Assembly: GCF_018502485.1 (NCBI RefSeq) | Contig: NZ_CP075546.1 | Direction: 5' to 3' (one strand) | DNA length: 64,000 nt | From: Methanospirillum purgamenti | GTDB taxonomy: Archaea; Halobacteriota; Methanomicrobia; Methanomicrobiales; Methanospirillaceae | Shown: in pieces, positions 9,411 through 17,732 of the stretch | Position numbering within the stretch: position 1 is the first letter of the stretch | Layout of the letters: the number at the start of each line of letters is the position of its first letter | The notes under the pieces: model-generated | What the model was told of the DNA's origin: nothing | Databases searched by the model: none | What the model saw: only the letters and a program-made list of their open reading frames with translations | Position numbers and translations under genes: made by a program

Positions 9411-9666
9411 CGCATCCCTCGGCCAAATGTTCCATGACAGAAACCGCTTGATCGTAGTCTATTTTTGAGTTAAATAAAAGAGTGCCTCTGGTTTCAGAAA
9501 AGCGATAGCCACAAGTCCTACATCTCAACATCCGGTTTCCTTGGCCTCCAGACGTTCCACTTACTGTAATATTTCCTAGCCCACGTTAACCATACTCGGA
9601 ACAATCTGGATTTTGACAGCAAAAAAGATGAATATCATCTGTTTTTAGGGGATATTTAGATCGCAT
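9400..9666 (-). pseudogene. Transposase N-terminal fragment with in-frame stop (zinc-ribbon type)
   Basis: From ATG at 9666 the frame reads MRSKYPLKTDDIHLFCC, then a first zinc knuckle (NPDCSEYG). It meets TAA, then continues in the same frame as RGLGNITVSG, a second knuckle (RCRTCGYRFSETRGT) and the helix VMEHLAEGCDIR. Paired zinc ribbons followed by EGxxIR are typical of IS1-related transposase N-termini; the DDE catalytic part is absent. The TAA replaces what is probably a Lys codon (YGKRGLGN in relatives). The fragment breaks at DIR, where HsdM sequence takes over. It is a dead remnant and no terminal inverted repeats are visible. Confidence 0.75.
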
Positions 9667-9779
9667 TGGTTCATTAATAATTTAATATATAATTAAATTT
9701 ATTGCGGTTTTAAAATAATAATATCACAACCGAAAATTCATGATAACATTCTTATTAAGATTCTGAACAAACGAGGTAT

Positions 9780-10637
9780 ATGGATTTTACTCCTGAATTT
9801 CCGAATTTAAATAGATACTCTGGATGGGCTATTTTTTCTCTAATTCTCATCGGATATGTAATTCTTTATATAATCAATATTTTCCTGCCTCTGGATTTTT
9901 CTTTTCCTTTTGAATATCAAAACCTCACCTCACGAATATGGTCATGGACAGAACTTCTTCTTGGAGTTGGAGCAATAATGAACCTTTTTATAAATCGGGC
10001 TGGATTCTCAACATCTGGTTTAATTAGGGGAATTATTCTCGGGATAATAAGCGGAGCAAGTCACTATGGAATGAACCAAAGCCTGACTGATGGAATACTC
10101 ACCGGTTTACTGGTCTTGGTTTGTTATGTTTCTGCTTTAACCATATTCCGGACAGGACATGGGGTTCCGGGTATATCCTTCCAGGAATCACCCGTATATA
10201 TTTTACGGCTTATTCTCTTTGGAATTATTATATCTGTTCCTTTTGCTTGCATCAATCTTGGATATTTTTACCTGAATCAGGGTCTTCTACTCTCTCCCGG
10301 AATAATTGATGCCATATTTCTGGCATGTAATCCGGCAATATCAGAAGAGATAATTTTTAGGTTTTTCCCTGTTATCCTGACTTTTGCATTACTTCGAAAT
10401 GAATCTTCAGATAGACGTACTCTTTGTGCAGTAATCTTCATTGGTGTTGTCCCTCACAGCCTGAACCATCTTCCTGAATTGTTCGTAACAAACCCGATAG
10501 GAGCGGTTATCATGTGTATTCTGACATCTCTGCTTTTTGGTTTGCCTATGTGCCTGCTACAACTCTATAAAGGACTCCCTTCTGCTTGTGGATTTCACTG
10601 GTTTGTGGATATGACGAGATTTTTGGCTGGATATTAA
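9780..10637 (+). CDS. CPBP-family intramembrane protease-like membrane protein
   Basis: The protein has 285 residues and about eight hydrophobic segments. It carries the CPBP (Abi) signature in the right order: E189-E190 with R194 (SEEIIFR), histidines at 226/230 (PHSLNHL), and H273 (GFHWFVDM) near the end. In the family these residues form the glutamic intramembrane protease site; archaeal members are mostly uncharacterised and some act in immunity to self-made peptides or in protein processing. The start at 9780 has a GAGGT sequence immediately upstream, with short spacing. It stands alone between remnants on the left and a secreted protein on the right, in an AT-rich context. Confidence 0.7.
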   Translation: MDFTPEFPNLNRYSGWAIFSLILIGYVILYIINIFLPLDFSFPFEYQNLTSRIWSWTELLLGVGAIMNLFINRAGFSTSGLIRGIILGIISGASHYGMNQSLTDGILTGLLVLVCYVSALTIFRTGHGVPGISFQESPVYILRLILFGIIISVPFACINLGYFYLNQGLLLSPGIIDAIFLACNPAISEEIIFRFFPVILTFALLRNESSDRRTLCAVIFIGVVPHSLNHLPELFVTNPIGAVIMCILTSLLFGLPMCLLQLYKGLPSACGFHWFVDMTRFLAGY

Positions 10638-10794
10638 TTCTACAATATCCTGACTATTCAAAAATTAGCGAAGTGGATACTATGCATAAGATATCAGCAA
10701 AAAAATAGAAACCAAATTTAGGAGCAGATCATTTTTCAGGGCATAATTATCAGAAGAAGCACTTTATTGAGATAGTACAAACGGTTTTTAACCC

Positions 10795-11463
10795 ATGTTA
10801 CAAGGAAAATCCTCTCTCTGTACTATTCCTTTTTGTATGGTAATTATCATCGGAAATCCGGTCATCGGTGTAATTCCCGATGAAATTTCTTTTGATTCTA
10901 TAGATATTACTGATTCACCACAGCAGATTATCTTATCCGGACATGTTACAAGTAAGGACTGTAAACAAGTCGGTGTTGAGATCTTTCCCCTTCTTTATTG
11001 GGAGAAGGCAGGTGAATTAGCCCGTAATAGACAAGCAAAAGGATTCAAATTGTCATTACTTTCTGTAGTTCAGAATATCAATACTGCAAAGTCCGATAGT
11101 AATGGAGATACCTATGGTGGCGTTTTTCTGTATATTTTCAATCCGGATGGAACAATAACGTATCTTCCTGCGCCTCCATGTCCGGACCACCAGATACAAT
11201 TTGCCAAGGTGATGGAAAAATCCGGGAAAAAGTGCTGGGCAAAATCAATCAATGAAAGGAAAAATCGCCATAGACTGAGTTCTGGAACATATGTTGTACT
11301 GCTATGGGATGCAACGAACCAGCGTATCTATACTGATACCCATATCGAGAATATTTATGATGTTATACATGGGTTTATCTATCCAACTACAGGATCCGGG
11401 CTTATCTGGGATCAGAAGAACAGGAAAAAACTCTTTTCAACACGGATTCAGGTTAAATATTAA
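10795..11463 (+). CDS. Predicted exported protein of unknown function
   Basis: It encodes 222 residues with an N-terminal hydrophobic segment (PFCMVIIIGNPVIGVI) that could serve as signal peptide or anchor. The rest is polar and beta-rich, with an Ig-like flavour (ITDSPQQIILSGHV, then SSGTYVVLLWDAT, then the end region). I recognise no family and no catalytic motif. It is read alone; its last bases overlap the end of an AIPR-like remnant on the other strand, so that remnant may have been cut off by this gene's arrival. Confidence 0.55.
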   Translation: MLQGKSSLCTIPFCMVIIIGNPVIGVIPDEISFDSIDITDSPQQIILSGHVTSKDCKQVGVEIFPLLYWEKAGELARNRQAKGFKLSLLSVVQNINTAKSDSNGDTYGGVFLYIFNPDGTITYLPAPPCPDHQIQFAKVMEKSGKKCWAKSINERKNRHRLSSGTYVVLLWDATNQRIYTDTHIENIYDVIHGFIYPTTGSGLIWDQKNRKKLFSTRIQVKY

Positions 11464-11760
11464 ATAGATGAACAAAGTCTTCAGAAAGGTGGATTGCATC
11501 TACACCGAAATCCCCGGAGCCTTCAGTCATAAAATCAAGGGTCTCCTCATCGGTCAGATCCAGGGGATGGTTTTGACAGTAAGAAAGACAAAACTTAATG
11601 ATTTCAAGCGGGTCTCATCAGTAATCCCTAGTTCTTCTTTCGCCTGGTCCTGGATCTGTTCAGAGATCTTTTTGAGACGCTGATCGATGATTGAGATACA
11701 TGTATTTATTGCGTGATCCTCCCGTTGTATCGGTTTTTTCTGTGTTTTCTTTCGGTAGGT
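11453..11760 (-). pseudogene. Frameshifted N-terminal remnant resembling an AIPR (abortive phage infection) protein
   Basis: One frame gives a charged helical stretch (IIDQRLKKISEQIQDQAKEE, then GITDETRLK). Near base 11600 the sense continues in another frame as FCLSYCQNHP, then LTDEETLDFMTEGSGDFGVD, then AIHLSEDF. The segment TDEExLDxxTxGxGDxGxDAIxI is characteristic of the start of AIPR-type proteins. No start codon is visible upstream of a TGA at 11761-11763, and the frame ends at 11453 after about 100 residues, where intact proteins exceed 500. Resemblance is from memory of the family pattern, so moderate confidence. It sits directly downstream of hsdR, as AIPR genes often sit in R-M loci. 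Confidence 0.45.
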
Positions 11761-11853
11761 TCAATATGGCTTTTCTATTGCATATCTTTTTCTTTGTCTA
11801 TCCCATTCCCATTGACAATATCCGCTATCTCCCGGAAACTCTCCAATCTGGTA

Positions 11854-14800
11854 TCACAACTCATACTGCTCATGTCCATAATAGGGTGACGGAATCTCCG
11901 GATATACCCGGTAGACATGCTCATATACGACTTCTGCTTTCTTCTCAACCTCTTCATCGGTATATGACTCCACCGGAAGACCGGTATCTTCGCTATAGAG
12001 GTAGTTCCGGATTGATACCAGGACCGAATCACGGGTAGATTCCTTCTCTCTCCAGTGATCAATCTTAAGTTTCTCGGCCTTGAGTGTCTTTAATAGTTCA
12101 ACAGAGACCTTCTTTATCCGCTTAATCTCTCCGAGTGTCAGTTTTTCTTTGCGAAGAAGATCATAGATAGCAAGTGACTCTTCATCCAGTTCTTCCCGGA
12201 TTGCCCGGTGTGATTCATCATCCAGATCCTGTATAAATTTCAGAAGTCGGTTCCAGGTCTCTTCAATGGTCACCCGGTCCTTTTCATTATTGTATTCATC
12301 AATTATCTCTTCGTAATGTTTCTGAAAATCGGTCCGGAGCGGATTTTGTGAGAGGAGCCGTTCTACCTTCTTATCAATGACATCCTTCAGCATCTGGACT
12401 GAGGTGTGTTTTGATTTGCTCTTTGAAAATTCCTGGTTCAGCCGGTAAAAGTCTATCTTACTGATATCATAGATCTTCCCAGGCTCCTGGTCCGGATCTG
12501 GCTGAATGTCAATTGCACCATCAACAACTTTGTGAAGTTCCCGGATGATATAGGTGATATCTGCCTGTTGTCGGTCATCCTGCAGGCTCTTGTAAATGAT
12601 GTTGATAGCATCGAACTCCTGCCGATGATCATTCACTCCGTTTATTGTGATACATGCTTTGAACTTCTTGAAGACTTCCCGGCACATCACTTCAAACCGC
12701 TTTCTGGTCTGATCATTTCGGTTTGCTACTTCCTTGGCTGCGACGATGGCAGCATTTCGTTCAAATCCGGTCTTCGCGATGATATTATCAAGAGGTGCAT
12801 TCCCGGTGGCAAGGAAACTTTTTACAAATCCGATTGCTTCCACGAGGTCGGCGAGGAGTTCTTCTTCAGGTCTGGTCGGATTATTCTCTCCTCCTTTTCC
12901 CCCTCTCCCTCCATCTCCGGTCCCGGCAAAGGTTGCAAGGGCTTTGCGAAGATTCTTGAGAATCCCGCAGTAATCGACAACGAGGCCGTTATTCTTCCCT
13001 TCTGCCACACGGTTGGCTCGTGCTATCGCTTGCATGAGGGTATGGGCTTTGAGTGGTTTATCAAGATACAGGGTTGAGAGACTGGGGACATCAAAGCCGG
13101 TCAGCCACATGGCACAGACGATTGCTATCCGGAAGGGATGTTCAGGTTTTTTAAAGGCTGATTCAAGGTCTATCCTTTTGCCGTCTTCAAGGGTAAATCC
13201 TTCCCTGATAAGTCTTCGGTGCTCTTTTATCTCTTCTTCAAGGCCCCATTTCCTGAACTTCTCAACTTCGTTCTGCTCCTCGCTGATGACGACGACCATC
13301 TCGGTCTCTTCCATCCAGGCGATCTGCCTTTTCCGGAAGAGTTCTTCCTGTTCGTCTGCTGCATGTTTTGCTTCGGATGTGAGCAGGTCTATCCGGTTCT
13401 GCCAGCACTTTTTGAGAAGTTTGTGCATTCTGACACAAGTTACCTTATCGATACAGACGAGCATCGCCTTGCCTGACTCCCATCCGGTTGAGTAATGCTC
13501 AACAAGGTCATGGGCAACCTGCCGGAGCCTCTTTTCAGCGGTAATGATATGATAATCCCGTTTCAGTTCGTTTTCTATCCGCTGCTGGACATTGATATCA
13601 TCAAAGTCGGCTTCTTCAGACTTTGATATCTCTTCTATCTTTTTGAGGATCCGGTCGTTCAGGTCGGTTGTTGAAATACCAAGTTTCTCTCCCCGTGCAT
13701 CATAATAGAGGGGAACGGTGGCCCCGTCTTCAACAGCACGCTGAAAGTCATAGGTGGAGACATAATCACCAAACACCCGTTTTGTGATCTCGTCATCTTT
13801 AAAGAGCGGGGTTCCGGTAAATCCGATGAAACTGGCATTGGGAAGGGCGTTTCTCATGTTGAGAGCAAGGGTTCCGTACTGGGTCCGGTGTGCCTCATCG
13901 GTGATGACGATGATATCATCCCGGCTGGTGTATCCGATGTCAGGGTCCACATCCTGGTTAAACTTCTGGACCAGCGTGAAGATATGCGATTTGTGCTCGG
14001 TGAGGAGCTGAGCCAGGTGTTTCCCGTCTGATGCCCGGCAGGGATCCTTGTCATGATTGACGAGTTTACAGCCTGCAAAGGTCTTGTAGATCTGCCCGTC
14101 AAGGTCGTCCCGGTCGGTGCAGATGAGGAAGGTGAAGTTCCCCCCAAGTTTCCGGTGTATCTTCCGGGTGAAAAAGACCATCGAGTAACTCTTCCCTGAC
14201 CCCTGGGTATGCCAGAAAACCCCGAGTTTTCCTTCCCGCTGCTTCCGGTCTTGTACCGCTTCGATTGCCTGATTGACGCCGAGGAACTGGTGATTTTTGC
14301 CAAGGATCTTGACGGTGGGACCGAGTGAGTCGTCAAAGAGGATGAAGTTCTCAAAGAGATCCATGAAGTTCTTCTTGTCACAGACACCCTTGAGCAAAGT
14401 CTCCATATCAACAACTCCCGGATCTTGTTCATTCAGTCGTTTCCACTCGTGGAAATGCTCATACTTGCTGGTGAGTGATCCAATCTTTGCCTTCTCACCG
14501 TTTGCCAGCATGATGATGGCGTTATAGTGGAAGATATGTGGGACGGTGTCTTTGTAGTCAGCAAAGTTCTTCCGGTAGGCAACCTCAAGGTCCCGGTGCA
14601 TGTTCTTGCATTCGATGAAGAGGAGCGGGATTCCGTTCACAAATCCCATGATATCCGGACGCTTTCGGTAGATATCTCCCTTTACCCAGAGTTCCCGGAC
14701 ACAGAGGAAGTGGTTGTTCTCCGGATGAGTAAAATCGAATATCTTCAGGACGGTCTGTTTCTCTTTGTTCTTCTCATTCCGGTACCTGACCTTTACCCCG

Positions 14801-15099
14801 TTTTTGAGAAGATCGTACTTCTCCTGATTCGTGGCAAGAAGGGTCTGGGCTGAGCTGACTTCCGATATCTGCCTGATTCCACTCTCATATGCTTCGTCAG
14901 GGAGGTCGGGGTTTAACTTCCGGAGAGCTAAGTTCAGGTACCGGGTCAGAATTATTTCTTTTTCAAATCTCCGGCCAAGGGTTCCGTCTTCACCGAGGAT
15001 CTCGTCGTTATAGGCATAGACCGAGTCCCACCCGAGTCTTGTGTTTAGGTATTCAGCGGTGGTCTGCTGGACGAGGAGATCTTCGGTGTAGGGGGTCAT
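11854..15099 (-). CDS. hsdR: Type I restriction enzyme, R (motor/nuclease) subunit
   Basis: The protein has 1081 residues, full length for HsdR. Residues 1-180 form the PD-(D/E)xK nuclease domain (RPD at 148-149, ECK at 163-165). The translocase follows: Walker A QGSGKS (299-304), the DEAH box (ITDEAHRTQYG), GFTGTP (motif III), and the later motifs through TGFDVPSLSTLYLDKPLKA and QAIARANR. A helical C-terminal domain that docks to the methyltransferase ends the protein. It cuts DNA lacking the host's adenine methylation after ATP-driven translocation. The start overlaps the hsdS stop as ATGA, so the two are translationally coupled. No disabling change was seen. It is the last intact gene of the operon. 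Confidence 0.97.
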   Translation of the reverse strand: MTPYTEDLLVQQTTAEYLNTRLGWDSVYAYNDEILGEDGTLGRRFEKEIILTRYLNLALRKLNPDLPDEAYESGIRQISEVSSAQTLLATNQEKYDLLKNGVKVRYRNEKNKEKQTVLKIFDFTHPENNHFLCVRELWVKGDIYRKRPDIMGFVNGIPLLFIECKNMHRDLEVAYRKNFADYKDTVPHIFHYNAIIMLANGEKAKIGSLTSKYEHFHEWKRLNEQDPGVVDMETLLKGVCDKKNFMDLFENFILFDDSLGPTVKILGKNHQFLGVNQAIEAVQDRKQREGKLGVFWHTQGSGKSYSMVFFTRKIHRKLGGNFTFLICTDRDDLDGQIYKTFAGCKLVNHDKDPCRASDGKHLAQLLTEHKSHIFTLVQKFNQDVDPDIGYTSRDDIIVITDEAHRTQYGTLALNMRNALPNASFIGFTGTPLFKDDEITKRVFGDYVSTYDFQRAVEDGATVPLYYDARGEKLGISTTDLNDRILKKIEEISKSEEADFDDINVQQRIENELKRDYHIITAEKRLRQVAHDLVEHYSTGWESGKAMLVCIDKVTCVRMHKLLKKCWQNRIDLLTSEAKHAADEQEELFRKRQIAWMEETEMVVVISEEQNEVEKFRKWGLEEEIKEHRRLIREGFTLEDGKRIDLESAFKKPEHPFRIAIVCAMWLTGFDVPSLSTLYLDKPLKAHTLMQAIARANRVAEGKNNGLVVDYCGILKNLRKALATFAGTGDGGRGGKGGENNPTRPEEELLADLVEAIGFVKSFLATGNAPLDNIIAKTGFERNAAIVAAKEVANRNDQTRKRFEVMCREVFKKFKACITINGVNDHRQEFDAINIIYKSLQDDRQQADITYIIRELHKVVDGAIDIQPDPDQEPGKIYDISKIDFYRLNQEFSKSKSKHTSVQMLKDVIDKKVERLLSQNPLRTDFQKHYEEIIDEYNNEKDRVTIEETWNRLLKFIQDLDDESHRAIREELDEESLAIYDLLRKEKLTLGEIKRIKKVSVELLKTLKAEKLKIDHWREKESTRDSVLVSIRNYLYSEDTGLPVESYTDEEVEKKAEVVYEHVYRVYPEIPSPYYGHEQYEL

Positions 15100-16232
15100 A
15101 CCGGGATCACTCCGTTCATGAGGCGGGGGAGGAGAAGGTCACGTGCCTCTTGGAGTTGAATATTGCATAAACTTAATGTTTTTAATTGGGATATTATTGG
15201 CTCAATGTAAGTATTAAACGCAGATAATAGAGGATCGGGTGGTATAGAAATCTTTTTTTGTTCTATAAATTTCCAATCAGCCCTTGGCATTTTAGTTCCT
15301 TCTTTCATGGTTTTACTAACTTCTGAAACAAAACCATCACTTGAAACCATCATCAATAAAAATGGGTGATATAAAAATGATATCGGCCTTAATATAATTG
15401 AATCTGATGATGTTACCCCTGAATTAAATGCAATTCCAACTTTATGGAAATATGGTCGTATTTTTCCAAATAGTATGTCTCCTTCCTGATATCGATATTT
15501 TCTGCTATTAACCTCTTCTACATTACTCCATGAGGAAAGAGAAATTGATCTTCTTGGAATGTGTTCCAAACCAATATATGGTGTTTTTGGATCTAATGAT
15601 GCTGGATCAACACCTGTCCGTATTTCTGGACAAATTGATCTGATCTGTTGCTGATCCCACCCTTCCGGCACCCCATCCACTATCTTCGCATGCTCATGTC
15701 CGGGAAACCGAAGTCTGACGAACCATTCCTGGTAGAGGAGGCGGGCGGCTTCTTCGAGGAGCTGGATACGGCGGCGGTTGTTTTCGATGAGGTCGTCGTA
15801 AACACTCAAAATACTAACAATCTTATTTTGAGATTCAATAGAGGGCAGGGATATCTGAAAATTTTCTAGGATTGGTTTCGTAAGATATTGGGTGGCAGCA
15901 CCAATAGAAGCTGATTGAAATAGTGATAAAGCAGGTTTTAATGCATAGTACAAAAATCTTGTTGACAATTTTGAAGAATCGAGGCTTTCCAAAATATAGG
16001 TTCTTTGATAGGCATTAAAGGGTCCATTGTAATACTTTAAGGGGAATATACCCGCAGCATTGTTTCCGCCTAGTAAAACGGCTTCAGTATCATACGCCGC
16101 GATATTGATTCGATAAGTTTCTTGTGCACATGTGAAAAAGGGAAACTCACCATCAGGAACTGCAGCATTAGAGTCTAGTTTTCCTGTTTTCATGTGACAA
16201 ATATTCGACAATTTTTCCTTTCTCCAACTCAT
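15096..16232 (-). CDS. hsdS: Type I restriction-modification specificity subunit
   Basis: 378 residues, usual for HsdS. It contains two target-recognition domains separated by a conserved helical spacer. The first spacer reads SIESQNKIVSILSVYDDLIE, followed by NNRRRIQLLEEAARLLYQEW. The second half-site domain ends in the matching helix (LLSAFNTYIEPIISQLKTLS). HsdS sets the bipartite DNA target of the HsdM2S methylase and the full nuclease. The recognition sequence cannot be deduced. Base composition is more AT-rich than hsdM and hsdR, as is common for exchanged specificity genes. It overlaps hsdR by four bases. The start ATG lies just after the stop of a small remnant frame. Confidence 0.95.
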   Translation of the reverse strand: MSWRKEKLSNICHMKTGKLDSNAAVPDGEFPFFTCAQETYRINIAAYDTEAVLLGGNNAAGIFPLKYYNGPFNAYQRTYILESLDSSKLSTRFLYYALKPALSLFQSASIGAATQYLTKPILENFQISLPSIESQNKIVSILSVYDDLIENNRRRIQLLEEAARLLYQEWFVRLRFPGHEHAKIVDGVPEGWDQQQIRSICPEIRTGVDPASLDPKTPYIGLEHIPRRSISLSSWSNVEEVNSRKYRYQEGDILFGKIRPYFHKVGIAFNSGVTSSDSIILRPISFLYHPFLLMMVSSDGFVSEVSKTMKEGTKMPRADWKFIEQKKISIPPDPLLSAFNTYIEPIISQLKTLSLCNIQLQEARDLLLPRLMNGVIPV

Positions 16233-16233
16233 T

Positions 16234-16378
16234 TCATACTCCTCCCCTTATCTGCCCCTCAATAAACCGCTTCATCCCCTCCATCTTCGGTAACTCAAGG
16301 AGATACTCGGAATAGTGAGTTTTTCTTTCTGATGGAAATAGTGGAGTCACTGACTCCACAATTGATTCATTCAACATT
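16234..16378 (-). pseudogene. Small remnant between the accessory genes and hsdS, frameshifted in an A6 run
   Basis: An ATG at 16378 opens MLNESIVESVTPLFPSERK, then meets a run of six A (T on the plus strand, about 16320-16325). One base shorter and the frame would continue as THYSEYLLELPKMEG, MKRFIEGQIRGGV, and stop two bases before the hsdS ATG. The downstream part looks like the genuine C-terminus of a lost gene. The upstream part contains a 19-base inverted repeat also found elsewhere in the window (GTGGAGTCACTGACTCCAC at 16342-16360), so the start may be accidental. I cannot name the parent family. Confidence 0.35.
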
Positions 16379-16474
16379 TCTCATAATCCAACTCGGAGAA
16401 GTCATATCTTGATAAACCATTACCAAAAATTGAACTACAGGACATCCCCATCAGATAACCCAAACCAATCATTT

Positions 16475-17245
16475 CTATACATGTACCAGGTACTGACGAA
16501 TCCTGTCCTTGTTTCCGGTAAAGTTCGAGAACATCTTATCACAGACATCTGAAAGTTTTGCCAGTGCTTTCCGGTTAATCTCTTCCTGGTTCTCAAATAT
16601 TGCAACTGAATGAACCGGGACCCCCCACTTTTCATACTGAAGAAGGTTTATGGTTGCATCCCGAACCCGGTCATCATTCTGGAGCAGGAACAGGACGGTA
16701 GGCTCTTCTAAACCCATAAGATACCCATCGGCCGGGTACATTCCTTCCGGATCATGGACTGGATCATGCCATTCCCAGGTTACCTGTCCGGAGAGACCGG
16801 GTAATGCATTTATATATGCTGAAACATCATCACGGAAGGTAGATCTGACATGTTCTCTTGATAAGAATGATATATCACTCACTCGCAAAAGTCCCTGCAC
16901 CATCTGAAACAGGGCGTCTCCATACTGGGTATCAGGAACCGGGCAGATAAACTCTCCATCACGGTCACGAATACCATGTTTCGCCAGAATTGTATCTATT
17001 ATCTCCCCTCTTTTCCCCTGTGTCAGATCCTTATACTCCATCCGGTATGACAGATGCATCATCGTGTGACCTTCATCACTCAAAACCCATCCGGATTCTT
17101 CCCGTTTCAGAACAAGGGCAAGGTGATCACCATCATGGAACATAAACGGAGAAAAAACCCGGTACCTCTCAATACCTTCAGGTACAAGAGTCAGATCATG
17201 GCAGACTGTCTGCCTGAAAGACTGGAGGATTACATCACTTGTCAT
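16475..17245 (-). CDS. DUF1828-type protein embedded in the type I R-M operon
   Basis: 256 residues without signal peptide or membrane segments. The first 90 residues fit the DUF1828 pattern: RYRVFSPFMFHDGDHLALVL, then WVLSDEGHTMMHLSY. The C-terminal half (about 160-256) looks like an alpha/beta domain (EPTVLFLLQNDDRVRDATIN, YEKWGVPVHSVAIF) of the kind called DUF1829. Such proteins are found in phage, toxin-antitoxin and defence contexts; their biochemistry is not established to my knowledge. The start overlaps the end of the upstream gene by 11 bases, so it is in the same transcript as hsdM. It is followed by about 100 bases and the small remnant before hsdS. Confidence 0.75.
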   Translation of the reverse strand: MTSDVILQSFRQTVCHDLTLVPEGIERYRVFSPFMFHDGDHLALVLKREESGWVLSDEGHTMMHLSYRMEYKDLTQGKRGEIIDTILAKHGIRDRDGEFICPVPDTQYGDALFQMVQGLLRVSDISFLSREHVRSTFRDDVSAYINALPGLSGQVTWEWHDPVHDPEGMYPADGYLMGLEEPTVLFLLQNDDRVRDATINLLQYEKWGVPVHSVAIFENQEEINRKALAKLSDVCDKMFSNFTGNKDRIRQYLVHV

Positions 17246-17732
17246 TATTCACCCCGAATACATCAAGAGTTACATTATCTGTCTGGATAACAAATCCACA
17301 ATCTTCTTCCATGCATCGCATTGCTCCGGTAATCTCACAATATCGGTCGGAGACAATTGCATATCCGTCTTCACAGTCTATCCCCTCTTCCTGGTATCGT
17401 TCTGTGGCTGTGTGAATGTGGAAATCATAGAATGTTTCTTTTTCAATCTTATTTGTATGCTGATGACTCTTTCCATTATATCTCTTCAGGATAAACGCTT
17501 TGTTAGAATTTTTTGGAAAATATAAAAGACCAATGGAAAAGTCCAGGTGATTAAAGCACCCCTGACGAACAATCACGCGAAAATGGTTACCCTGACTACC
17601 AGAGAGATCCTTTTTCCCTTCCATATGGCCGCCTTTTCTAACCTGATGAATTGTCGGGAAAAAGTCAGGTGGGATTCTTTTCTCTTCCCTGATAAGGGAG
17701 ATGATCTCATCGTCGGTCAGAACCACACTCAT
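17235..17732 (-). CDS. Uncharacterised accessory protein between hsdM and the DUF1828 gene
   Basis: 165 residues, soluble and mixed alpha/beta. The N-terminus is a helix (LTDDEIISLIREEKRIPPDF). The middle is a beta-rich core with several His and aromatic residues (FRVIVRQGCFNHLDFSIGLL, then YNGKSHQHTN, then FYDFHIHTATERYQEEG). The end has a pair of Cys (RCMEEDCGFVI). It may correspond to the DUF6978-like partner often seen next to DUF1828 genes, but that is memory, not proof. The start overlaps the hsdM stop as ATGA and the end overlaps the next gene by 11 bases, which implies co-translation and joint function. Confidence 0.7.
   Translation of the reverse strand: MSVVLTDDEIISLIREEKRIPPDFFPTIHQVRKGGHMEGKKDLSGSQGNHFRVIVRQGCFNHLDFSIGLLYFPKNSNKAFILKRYNGKSHQHTNKIEKETFYDFHIHTATERYQEEGIDCEDGYAIVSDRYCEITGAMRCMEEDCGFVIQTDNVTLDVFGVNNDK

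Noticed and set aside
12532..13077. Long plus-strand open frames across hsdR
   Set aside because: They are shadows of the intact hsdR frame and have low-complexity, implausible content.
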